Of a stretch of DNA of 39,395 bases, positions 23,401 to 34,959 are shown in pieces. Location of the stretch: positions 1-39,395 of the forward strand of contig JBEWZL010000171.1 of NCBI GenBank assembly GCA_045837725.1, read 5' to 3'. Position 1 is the stretch's first letter, and the number at the start of each line of letters is the position of its first letter. The position numbers were made by a program, and so were the translations under genes. Origin of the DNA: Vermamoeba vermiformis (lineage: Eukaryota; Tubulinea; Echinamoebida). The notes beneath the pieces were generated by a model. It had not been told where the DNA came from. It made no database searches and saw nothing but the letters and a program-made list of their open reading frames with translations.

Positions 23401-25797
23401 AGGCGTAGCAATTCCACCGCCCAACACGAACCCACCTCCACCTAACCCTAATCCACCTCCCCCAAACAATCCTCCGACCCCAACGCCTCCACCAGCTGAT
23501 GTGACCTTTGATTTGCCAGCTCGTGTTAATCTGAAAGACTTCCGCCACGGCGCCAACAACGTGGTGTATTATGACACCACGCCTGAAAACATTCCAAAAC
23601 AGTACCGCCCGAATGACGCAGTTGACATCGAAGTTTGCGACGATATTTCAGGCGACTATTCGATTGGTTATATTGAGCCTGGCGAGTGGATGACCTACAA
23701 CATCAACGCACAGACCGCTACGAGCTACGTCGTTCAAGTTCGATACGCCTATCCTGACAACATGCCCACCACGGCCACACGAACAGTGACGCTGTTCTTA
23801 GATGACAGCAAAACACCTCTTGCGACCTTGACTGTTCCATCGACTGGCGGATGGACACATTGGGTCACTAGCCCTGGTGTGACGTCGCTTAATATTCCTG
23901 CCGGCAAGCACGTGCTAAAAGTACAGTTTGAAAGTGGTTGGTGGCGCGTGAACTGGATTTCATTGGGCTCAACTTCGGGAAATCCACCACCTCCAACGAT
24001 CACCCCACCTCCTCCTACGACTTCGCAATTCATCACGAACTTGCCTGGCACATTGCAAGCCGAGGATTACATGCCCGGTGATCAGAATCAAGCCTACTAC
24101 GATACTACAAGCGAGAACTTAGGCGGCAGTAATTATCGTCCTGGCACATCAGTTGACATTCAGACCACTGGCTCAATCACGTTTTTGTCTTACCTCGAGC
24201 CCAGTAAGTCATGAAACATGATATCTTACTTGTTTGTAGTCTAATGTCTCGCAGGTGAGTGGCTGAAGTACTCCGTCAATGTTGGCTCAACAGCGTACTA
24301 CAACATTGCTGTTCGTTATGCGTATCCGCCAGGCACGTCAGTACAAGAAGACCGACAAATCAGATTGTTCTTGGACGACAGCAGCACACCACTGGCAACA
24401 CTGACAATGCCTCCGACGTACTCATGGGACTCGTGGGGTCTATCCACTGTCGTTCAAACCTCGTCCCCAATCAGCGCTGGCCGTCACACGATCACATTGC
24501 ATATCGATCACAGTTACTGGCGACTGGATTCGTTAGACTTTTCGGTCGTCGCTGGAGCTAACACAGTGACTGAGATCATGACTGACATTCAGCACTACAT
24601 ATTAGACGATGTATTCATTAAGAGCAACGCGCAGGACCGCACGTTCAATCAATACAGCAGTATGTTAGTATCGAACTATAACAACGAAGAGACTATTGGA
24701 TTGGTGAAAATCAACACAAACGGCATTGGCGATTACGTCGTGTCGACCAAGTTGACTTGGAAAGTGAGAGAGGTTAGAGGACCGGCGGAAATTTCAATTT
24801 TCAAGCTTGACAATACAAACTGGGACGAAGATTCAGCGACGTGGAATAAAATTAGACCGAGCATCAACGACTCCGCAGAGGTCTTGGCAACAGTTGTAAT
24901 CGATCAGCCAGGGCAATATGAATTTGACATCACGTCGTCAGTTCAAATCGCACAAGTGGAGTCGCAATCAACACTGTCATTTTATTTGAGAGCTGCGCCG
25001 AGTACATCAGACAATCGCGTCGTGTTTGCCACCAAAGAGTCACAAGCATCGATAATTCGTCCTGCCCTCGCCGTTGTCTCCGCCCCTAAGCCCGTGTCAA
25101 TCACAGCCAATGCAGCGTTCTACGTGCGTGAAGGCCCAGATAATTTGCCCGTCAGTGAGCACTCTGTTGTCGTAGAAAGTACGCAAGGTGCTCTTAGCGC
25201 AGCGCAGGTCACTTTCAACATCTTCAACTTGCGACCAGTGAGCACCTATCGACTGCGCATGTTTGGAGACTTTGTGGGTGTCGGCTGCATGACAATCAAG
25301 TGCTTGGCTGCCACGGTTGATGACGTCTTGACGTACAATCAGTGGACCAACACCACTGTGTTGAGGAACTATACTTACGATTATGAATTGTCCAACATCA
25401 CTGTAAGCACTCTTATACATGCAAGACTTTATGAACTAACTCACTTGCCTTTCAGATTTGCAATTCTCAGCCTAAGTGGTACGAATGGGACGTCTCTTAT
25501 CACGTGCGTGAACTGCTCGTCAAAGATGCGTTGAGCGCCACTTTCAAACTCGTGGCAGTTACAGAAGAATCCACGGGACATAGTTACCAAGCACCTAAAC
25601 GTGTAGTATTCCGCGGTGTTGCGCAAGACGGTTACGATCCTAAACTGGAACTTGATGTCGCTGAGACGAGCTACGTTCTTCGCGATGAATTTGATACGCA
25701 GACCTACAACTCGCTCAACTTGGACGACTTGCTTTCTTCGGCAAGTGTATTGCTTGGTAATGCATTATTAGCGCTGGTATTAGTATTATTTATGTAA
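20413..25797 (+). CDS. secreted GPI-anchored sugar-dehydrogenase-like protein with PKD and carbohydrate-binding domains
   Basis: Thirteen exons encode about 1,580 residues. The signal peptide (MTNRSAALCLLLSLVLPSIL) is split by intron 1. Next is a glucose/sorbosone dehydrogenase (PQQ-type) propeller, seen in FGRDGSLIVSAGDGG, AEGVRNPWR and GGQNYGWPCWEG. Two PKD domains each carry WDFGDG (about 22485 and 23185). A Pro/Asn linker at about 23410-23500 leads to two CBM6-like modules (with YYDTT and YLEP/YIEPGEW motifs) and two DNRLRE/CBM96-like modules (24560-25090 and 25100-25680). The C-terminus is a hydrophobic tail after serines, typical of a GPI signal. It is probably anchored outside the cell and acts on or binds polysaccharide. 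One intron at 20894 seems to need a GA 5' site (see findings). The AATAAA signal overlaps the stop codon. Confidence 0.88.
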
Positions 25798-25826
25798 ATA
25801 AAGCATTTCCATTTTGCTATCGTTTT

Positions 25827-27686
<1,860 letters not shown>

Positions 27687-27903
27687 AGTTGTGGTATTGC
27701 TCTGCTGGATAGTTCGAGTTTGCAATTTATACGAATAGTTTGCGAGTTGCGGAGCGGAAACGGAGAAATATTTTACCAAATTAGGCAAAAACCGGATGTC
27801 CGTATGCGGCATCCTCACCCTTCTAGATCACTGAGAATGTTTCCAAAATTAGAAATCTTCCAGAATAAACAACTTTACTCTAAACGCAAGCTGCTTTGAG
27901 AAG

Positions 27904-29684
27904 CTACCACATGAAACGAGCGACTTCGTTATTCGGCCAATAAAACGGCTTGTACAGATACAAGTAAAGTGTCACCACATTGATAGCGATGAAGACGAGG
28001 TAATTGAGCACCATGGCTGTCGTTCTGTTAATGTCAGTCGTGTGCAACATGAGCAGCTGAACGGGCACAATGTAATATCTGAACTCGAACAGCGGTGAGG
28101 GCACCAAGACTACGAAGCAACAAATGAAAAACATCAACTTCCAAACAGCAGATCTGACTCGCAAGGCATTCCATAACGTCCATAATGAGTAGTAATAGAC
28201 AGGAACCATCGCGTATTTGAAGTACGGGTCGTAAGCCATGAAGAATCTTCTCCAAATATAGAATGTGTAGTGACGATTATCGGCCAATAGATACGGATGC
28301 GCGTAGCTATTGACACGTCAGTCAAATCTTTGAAGACCGGAGTTAGTTTAATTTCTTACGTGAACTTGTGCACGGTCCAAAACATCACAGCCAACACAGC
28401 TGACGTTACAGCAAGTTGATTGACGGTCAAGTTGACGGTGTGTTTCTTAATGAATTCTTTCAACGCGCTGAAACGCAACGTAGTTGTAAATAAGAATAGT
28501 GTGGCGGTCACGAGGAAATAGTAAAATTGAGGCACGTGAAGGATTGCTGTGTGTGCTTCTTTGTCGCCTATAACGGTGTTAATATCACGCCGTGCTCAAT
28601 GTTTTCATTTCTTACCGACTGTAATTGACCCATTTTGCACGACAAATGCGACAAAACCAAGTATCACGAGAACGTAACCAAAGTACTTGAAGACCAAAGC
28701 GAACAAGTACTTGAGCACAAACGTGATGAATGATGTCAGTTCTGCTACTAAGTTATTGCTGGGCACGTCTTTTCTTCGTGCTAGATAATCGTGTTGCAAT
28801 ATGCTGATTGCAAGCATGAACACGACCCACACAATGTTTGTTTGCCTGAATAACACTGCACAGAACGAAAACTGCGTAGGAATTAGCGGTGGTACATTGT
28901 AATCGGCACTCTTACCAATGCACTAATGTTTTGTCGTCCTGACAATGCAAAGTAATAAGCAGCCAATACGAAGAAGGTAGATCCGCTGTCGGTGTAAAAC
29001 ATGAAGTGAAAAAAGTATGAAATGGGCAGCAAATACGACATGAGTGCCATTAACAACGCGTTGTTCTTCTTTGTAGATGTTTGGAATACGTTGCTCATGA
29101 AGCACAAGCGATAGAAAACTAAGCTTGAAAGTGCTGCGAAGACAATGTTGACGGATCTTGTCAACGATAACGTGCAACCATGCCACTTAAACAACGGTTA
29201 GCCCTTTTAGTACTAGATAAGCACAACTCACGTTAGCAGGGGCAGTGAATTTGGTTAATACTGCTTCATAAGCCAGTGTCGCCAAGTACCTAAGTCGCAG
29301 TGAATCAATGTCAGTATTAAAAATGCTGGAAATATGACTTACAATCCAGGAAAAGTAGTAATTTTAGGGTCCCAATGAGTATATCGTCCTTCGCAGTACG
29401 CTACTGTTTGAGGAAGATGAAAGATCTCATCCTGAGCAAGAGAAATTTTAAAAATCCGTAGAATATTATTATTGACTTAGTAATAGCACGACACGCAACA
29501 TTATTGCATCCAGCCTTTTTTTAGTAATTAATTACAAAATTTTGGTTTGAAATTTAATTAAATAACACCTTTCGAACCGTGCGCTTACCATGTACGGGAC
29601 ATTCACTATCGTATTAACTAGTTTCCATACGGGGTATGCAGATATTAATACTGTTAATATCAAAATGACCGCTCTGGTATCCAT
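27904..29684 (-). CDS. ALG10: ALG10, dolichyl-P-Glc alpha-1,2-glucosyltransferase
   Basis: This ER membrane enzyme adds the third and last glucose to the lipid-linked oligosaccharide used for N-glycosylation. ATG at 29684 opens a first membrane helix and leads into [20 protein letters not shown] then [13 protein letters not shown], the ALG10 signature with its acidic first-loop residues. Many transmembrane helices follow. The C-terminal mark is [13 protein letters not shown], then [12 protein letters not shown]. The size is a little over 400 residues, close to the family norm (yeast Die2 525, human 473). The gene has several introns of about 50 nt and one longer intron (about 160 nt) after the first exon. 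The flanking genes are unrelated in function. Confidence 0.93.
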
Positions 29685-29781
29685 ATCATGCGCGCCAAAT
29701 TTTTAAACTCGAAGAGCGGTGTCTCTCTTGCGTTGAAGACCGTTTCAGGTTAAATTGGTAGCGTGGTCATTTGTCGACAAA

Positions 29782-29798
29782 CAAAAACAAAAAAAAAC
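29782..29798 (-). terminator. Pol III T-run terminator
   Basis: On the minus strand, nine consecutive Ts begin 11 nt past the tRNA 3' end. They are followed by G and five more Ts. This is a strong RNA polymerase III stop and supports transcription of the tRNA. Confidence 0.7.
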
Positions 29799-29808
29799 GC
29801 AATGTGGA

Positions 29809-29881
29809 TACCTATGGCGGAAATCGAATCCGCGACCTTGGGAGTTACAGAACCACGCTCTACCAGCTGAGCTACATGGGT
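29809..29881 (-). tRNA. tRNA-Tyr-like gene (GTA), imperfect cloverleaf
   Basis: The element is 73 nt, the normal length. The D stem GCTC/GAGC, a perfect A box (TAGCTCAGCTGG) and the T arm GCGGA-TTCGATT-TCCGC are intact. The anticodon loop CTGTAAC has U33 and reads GTA, which implies tyrosine. Oddities are one C-A mismatch in the acceptor stem (position 4) and two unpaired positions at the inner end of the anticodon stem (TGGTT against TCCCA). No intron is present, although many eukaryotic tRNA-Tyr genes have one. Pairing extends past the acceptor stem into the flanks by about four base pairs. CCA is not encoded. It could be a functional gene, a decayed copy or a tRNA-derived repeat. Confidence 0.65.
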
Positions 29882-29925
29882 ACCCAAAGTAGCAAATATT
29901 ATGAAGTAAAGTTTATGTACACTAA

Positions 29926-30417
29926 TTACATTGTATTCTGATCCAACTCTTTGTCTTCTCGTTCTTCATCGTTCCAGATGCGGTCGTCATCCGTTTGAAT
30001 AAAGGAAGGACTGAAAAAATGCTTAGTACGTAATTTAATTAATATGATATTAGGCGTACTCTTCTTGGCCTGGCGTATAATCAAGCGTAAATGATTCTTG
30101 TTTTGGTACAAAGGGTTGATCGGGTATTTCTGCCACTAACTCTTCGTCTGGATTTCGAGATTCTACGGGCAAAGTAATTTCCACTGGTGTATATTCAATA
30201 TCTTCGTCGATAATAATGGGTTGAGGGTGTGGTACCAGCTCAGGAACTGAATTTTCTAATTGTCTTGATCAACTCCCGTCCAAAAATTTTAAAAAAATGG
30301 CTTAAGCTTACCTTTGCTGTTTATTATGTCAGAATATTGTTTGCTGGAGTTGGAAGGAATTACAAAATTCTGGAATTTTTGTGGCAGTGGCGGATTGGAA
30401 AAAAAATTGGATGACAT
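29926..30417 (-). CDS. small acidic protein, 128 residues, unknown
   Basis: Three exons (30417-30312, 30255-30060, 30010-29926) join in frame to 128 residues, with introns of 56 and 49 nt and good splice sites. The N-terminus is Asn/Pro/Ser-rich (MSSNFFSNPPLPQKFQNFV). The middle and C-terminus are strongly acidic with Pro, Glu and Asp, and no predicted fold; the protein ends in RIWNDEEREDKELDQ. No family is recognised. It looks like an intrinsically disordered regulator or interaction peptide. The two spliced junctions, both keeping frame, are the main support. Confidence 0.5.
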
Positions 30418-30579
30418 TGAAGCTCGTGCTTAGTTAAACCTTCTTTTTCGCTAATATTTCTTCATTTATAATATTTAATGCGTGCACATTAATCACTTGT
30501 AGTGGTGCTGTCAATGCTAAGAGAATAAAAAGGTCACCGGATCTTTTTTGTTAAATATAACTATTTATTGGCGAGGCAA

Positions 30580-31918
30580 CTATTTCTTGGCTGTAGAAGT
30601 GTTGTTGTTGGATGGAGCAGTGTACGGTAACGTGTTGACCTTCCATTCGCCGGTCTTGGGATTATAGAACATCTCTAACAAACTCTTTTCGTCGTCTTCT
30701 TTGTCGACTTTGAAGCTCAGATCTACTACAGGCTCGTTGTAATGGCCCATGAAGTGCAGTCGAACACCAACAGAGTCTTTAATGCCCTTCAACTTGATTT
30801 CAAACGGCTCTTCTTTCACGTTCCTGAACTTGTCGCTGCTCTTCTGCTCTTTGTACTGCAATGCTCGAAAGATGGTTGCAGGCGTGTCATCAACGTCAAT
30901 TGCGCGCAAAGTGAGTGTCTTTGGCGTGCGATCAACGATAACGCGGCGCTGCAATAAGAATGTGGGAATTTCGAGCTCCAATTCCTTCATCAATAACTGC
31001 ATCACAACGTCGCACTTGGCGTGAATGACCATCTCTGCCATGTCGTCCAGATCCGTTCGTTGCAAATTGCAAATAACCAATTTCTTGCCAGCTTTAGCAA
31101 CCTTCTTGGGCATAGTGCAAGCAGGTCTCACGGTCAAGCTGCTGCCAAGCACGAGCATCAGATCTGTGAGCAAAGTGTGGTCATAAGCCTTCTGCAAGGG
31201 TTCCTGAGGCAAATTCTCGCCAAAATTGATGATGGTGTCGTGTAATTCGCCGTCGCAAACGACACATTTACGGCCAGTGCGGTGATCGTGCACACTGTAC
31301 GCGTAGTCGGCTGTGGCATCGTAGTCTCGCAAATATTCTTTGCCGCACTTGATGCATCGCTCCAAGTTTGAATTTCCGTGCAGTTCTGAGATCTACGTCG
31401 AACGGAATTAGATGGTTTTATTAATTAATTATGGTGGTCTCTGCGTACCTTGTTGGGCAAAATACCACTTCGACGGTGCAAGCCATCGCAATTTTGACTA
31501 ATTAAATACTTCAAATATCCTATTATTTAATAATTAAGTCAATAAAATGTGAATTTTAAATGTTGTTAACGCAGATTGAGTACCTTTGTTTTGTAACTCG
31601 ACCAAGCTCATATGGCAAACAGTCGGCATTGCTTTTAACGTCGATACAGAATTTTTAGGGCTCTTGCCTTGAGCTCCTAAGGTCCAAACTCCTTCAGGTC
31701 CACGGAAATCCGGAATTCCTAGCAGAAAAAATTATAAATTTAAATTAAAAAAAATTCTGCGTACCTGCTGAGGTGGAAATACCGGCTCCTGTGAATGCTG
31801 TAAAGTGATTGCTTTTTTTAATCCATCGTGCTAAGCGTTTGACTTTCTTTATCACTTCCTCCTCGGGATCGAAGATCTCTCGGACTCTCTCGGGGTCTTT
31901 ATGCGCAGTATCTGTCAT
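30580..31918 (-). CDS. SIRT6/SIRT7-type (class IV) sirtuin
   Basis: This is an NAD+-dependent protein deacylase, probably nuclear and acting on histones. ATG at 31918 is followed by a charged helix, then the NAD site FTGAGIS with AGIPDFRGPEGVWTLG, then QNCDGLHRRSG and the catalytic ELHGN. A zinc site has C-x2-C (ERCIKCGKEY) and C-x2-C (KCVVCDGEL), and NFGENLP and LGSSLTVRP follow. This order and the FRGPEGVWTL motif are class IV traits. The C-terminal extension of about 150 residues is beta-rich and ends in a short Ser/Asn/Thr tail. Four short introns lie in the N-terminal half. All key catalytic residues are visible. Total length is about 390 residues. Confidence 0.93.
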
Positions 31919-32108
31919 GATATGTTGTGTTTAGTTTGTGTTTGTTGATTGAACTGAATTCTCGACGAGAACAGCTTTAAATCGATTTTAGGCCTTTCAA
32001 ATAAAATCAAGACCTTCGATAGAAATCGTACCCAAATTTGATAAATCCTAAAATCATACGAACGCAATTAAGTGCAACAAAGGTACTTACTTTTCAAAAG
32101 AAGTAGGA

Positions 32109-34959
32109 TTAAAGACTGTTTCGGTCTGCAGTTCGGGTGCTAAACTCCTTTTGGTAGACCGCTTGATAAGCGCTGGTCACGAAATGTAGCTTTTGCTTTG
32201 ACTCGAAGCCCATAAGCACTGAGTTGTCATCTACAACAAGAGACTCGAGCAAAATAGCCATTGGCAAGAAATCGGCAGTTTCGTACATGTCGCTCTCGAT
32301 CTGCGGTTTGATCCGCAAGTTGACTGAGTTGATGAAAGACTCTGACACGAAGTCATCTTCCGTATTAGTAAATTCGAACTGCTCGGCTGCCGCGACCTGT
32401 CAACTTTAGTTAGGCGAACCATTCGGTGACAAACAAGACTTACTTGGCTAGGCAGGTAATGCACGAGATAAGAGAGCACATTTTGATCATTTTCACTCAT
32501 GTAGCCGCGCAATGCCTCGGAGGTGGGTCGAAAAACACCTTGTGCTATGTACTGGAACAACAGTCTATTGCCAGACGTGAGTATTGAGCTGTCAAGTTCA
32601 CGTGATAAGCGGTACTTACTGCTCGGGCAACACTTTGATGGCCAGTCTCAAAAACACCTCTTCGAAGGCTTGTGGTGAAGGAAATTGAAGCTCTTCAATA
32701 GCCACGTGCATTTGTTCGAAGCAATGGAACGCGTCGTGCTCCTTTTTCTTTGAGGCCAGGGCAGCATTGAGTGCTTGGAACAAACGAACGGAACTGATGG
32801 ACTGCTGCTCGCGATAGAACGATACTGTTTGCTGTTGCTGTCGATGTGTCAATGACGGTACAGCTGTCAATAGGGCAGCATGAAACGCCATGATGACACG
32901 TTGTCTGTTCCTGTCGTTGATTGGGTGGCCCACCAGTGCAGCATAGCTGTTCTCTTGCTTAACGTTAGTATTATTCTGCGGCTGGTTGCGGTGAAACATT
33001 TGCTTGAGTTGCTCGATAAACCCCTTCGGTTCCACGCTCGGTGATGAGTTGGTGGCGAGCGCAATGGCAACCAAGTTCGAACTAATGGCTGTTGTACTTG
33101 GAACAGATGTAATTAACGATTGACGAGAGCATTGTTCGATTTGCACGAGGTTGTTAGCGTTCAGCTGCGGCACGACCAAGTTGGTATTGCTAACATTACC
33201 TTGCAGCCAACTTCCTTTTGGTGAAGCTTTCGAATGGCCATTAATGCTCTGCTTCCTTCGTGTGCGCTTGACTTCCCTGTTCAGGGAGGTCTCACCCAAA
33301 GTGAAGCTTTCGCGCTCAGAGCCGATCACTGTTGGGAATGGCGTCGGTGGTAACTCGATGGCGCTGAGTGACATGGATCTGAAATGCTTTCGATGCTGCG
33401 CTGAAGGTGATTCAGCCAAGTGAGTCCTCCTCAGCCTCGGCGGTGGGTTTACAAACAATGTCTCGAGCGACAATCTCTTTCGTCTTTCGGTGTTCTAAAT
33501 TGAAAGTTAAAAAAACAATAACGCTGATTTGCCGTACCATTTGACTGTTGTACAAGGCAGGATTGATCGTAGAGTACTCTATTTCATCGAAGTAATAGCC
33601 AAGCGACTAAAACAAGATTAGTTCAGCTGCAAGTAAACTCGATCTCGCATCCGACTTACGTTGATCGTCTCTTTCTTGTTGAAGTTCTTCACGCCTGAAA
33701 TTGGAAGACTATCAAACACTTGGTATATTTGCCGCTCATTGGTGAAGTCTTTTTGAATGTGCGACACCGTGGAGACGAACAGATTGAAACTCATGCCAAT
33801 CAGAAATTCTTTCAACACTGCACTCGATATCAAATCGGGACTATCTTCGGCCAATCTCGTCAATAGCTGTCGTGTACGTTAGTTTAATAGAGCGTAAATA
33901 GTGGTGCCAGACATACTTGAGCGGCCATTTCAATCTGATTCATATGAATGATCAAGAAGTGCAGTGCCATTTTGAGCTGTTCGACGTTCGGATCATACTC
34001 GTTGTCGTGTGGCAATGGTCTAGCCACTAATGTTTCGACCAAGTTCTGATGAGACACGCACAGAGAATATGATTGCAAGGTAGTCAAGTCCATCACTATT
34101 CTGCCAGCACCGAAGACATCTAACGGAGTCAAAAGCGGATTGGTCGTTGGAAATTGAGGGGCCCAAATACCTGTTGTCGAACGAGTTAGTTTTGCTCCCG
34201 TGTAACCAACCCTACTTGCCATAAAATGTCATTGAAGGCAATGGGTGTGCGAAGTGCTCGGGACCGCAATCAATCAGCTGCAGGTACTTGTTCGGCAGAT
34301 AAATCACCAACATATTAACGGTCGAATCGAATAACACTTTCTCGTTCTCGTAAATATCCTCCACGGTGAACTCGAGAAATGAATTGGTGTGCATGAAATA
34401 AATCGACACTTCGAGCTTGTTATCTTGACGCCGTGGGTTGTGCACTTGACACAAGCACAAGACTGAGCCCTAATACAGCATTAAAGACTAACATAACGTA
34501 ATTGAATTCTGCATCACTTACAGAGGGTCGAATAGGTACCACGGTTAGAGAGTCAACAAATTTCTCGTCAATTATTGCTTCAGCAGAAATGTTAGTGTTA
34601 CTGTTATTATTGATTACTGCGACTACGTACTCAATTTTAACGGGATTGTGCGCGTGAACACGAGCTCTTTCCTCTTGCTTCGAAATCGGTAACTCGAGAA
34701 ATCATAAATGTTCTGCCACACATATTAGCCTCATCACAAATACGTTAATTGTTACCTTCTCGTCTCTTTTTGTAATGAGGTACAATCGTTGAGTATTAAT
34801 ATCCCATTGGTGCCATACGACTTTATCATCAATTTCAGCGATCATTTCCGAGTGCGAAAAAGTTGTATTAAATAAATTGAGAGGTATCTCATTTTTTATT
34901 TGTTTGACTTCAATCGTCATATCGCTTGTTTGGTTTTTTGTTTCGCTTTGTTCTTCCAT
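32109..34959 (-). CDS. gamma-secretase activating protein (GSAP/pigeon)-like
   Basis: Several segments match GSAP in order. VVWHQWDINTQRLYLI corresponds to the VWAQWDMSEQRLYYI region of the animal protein. YLPNKYLQLIDCG corresponds to its propeller end, and GRIVMDLTTLQSYSL to the LVLDCCSGKLYR segment. The C-terminus carries SESFINSVNLRI near the expected end. In animals GSAP binds gamma-secretase; in protists the role is unknown. A long disordered insert (about 33470-32950, Arg/Ser/Asn/Gln-rich) lies before the C-terminal helices. Eight or more short introns are present. The best start, ATG at 34959, leaves only about 45 residues before the WHQWD motif, whereas human GSAP has about 170. The first exon overlaps the end of the upstream gene. 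A 5'-truncated or split gene is therefore possible. Confidence 0.65.
34871..34895. repeat. left copy of 25-bp direct repeat
   Basis: This 25-bp word matches 22 of 25 positions at 39359-39383 in the same orientation. Its core is a near-palindrome (GAGAGGTATCTC). It lies inside the first coding exon of the GSAP-like gene, just beyond the stop codon of the DUF7869 gene. Confidence 0.5.
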
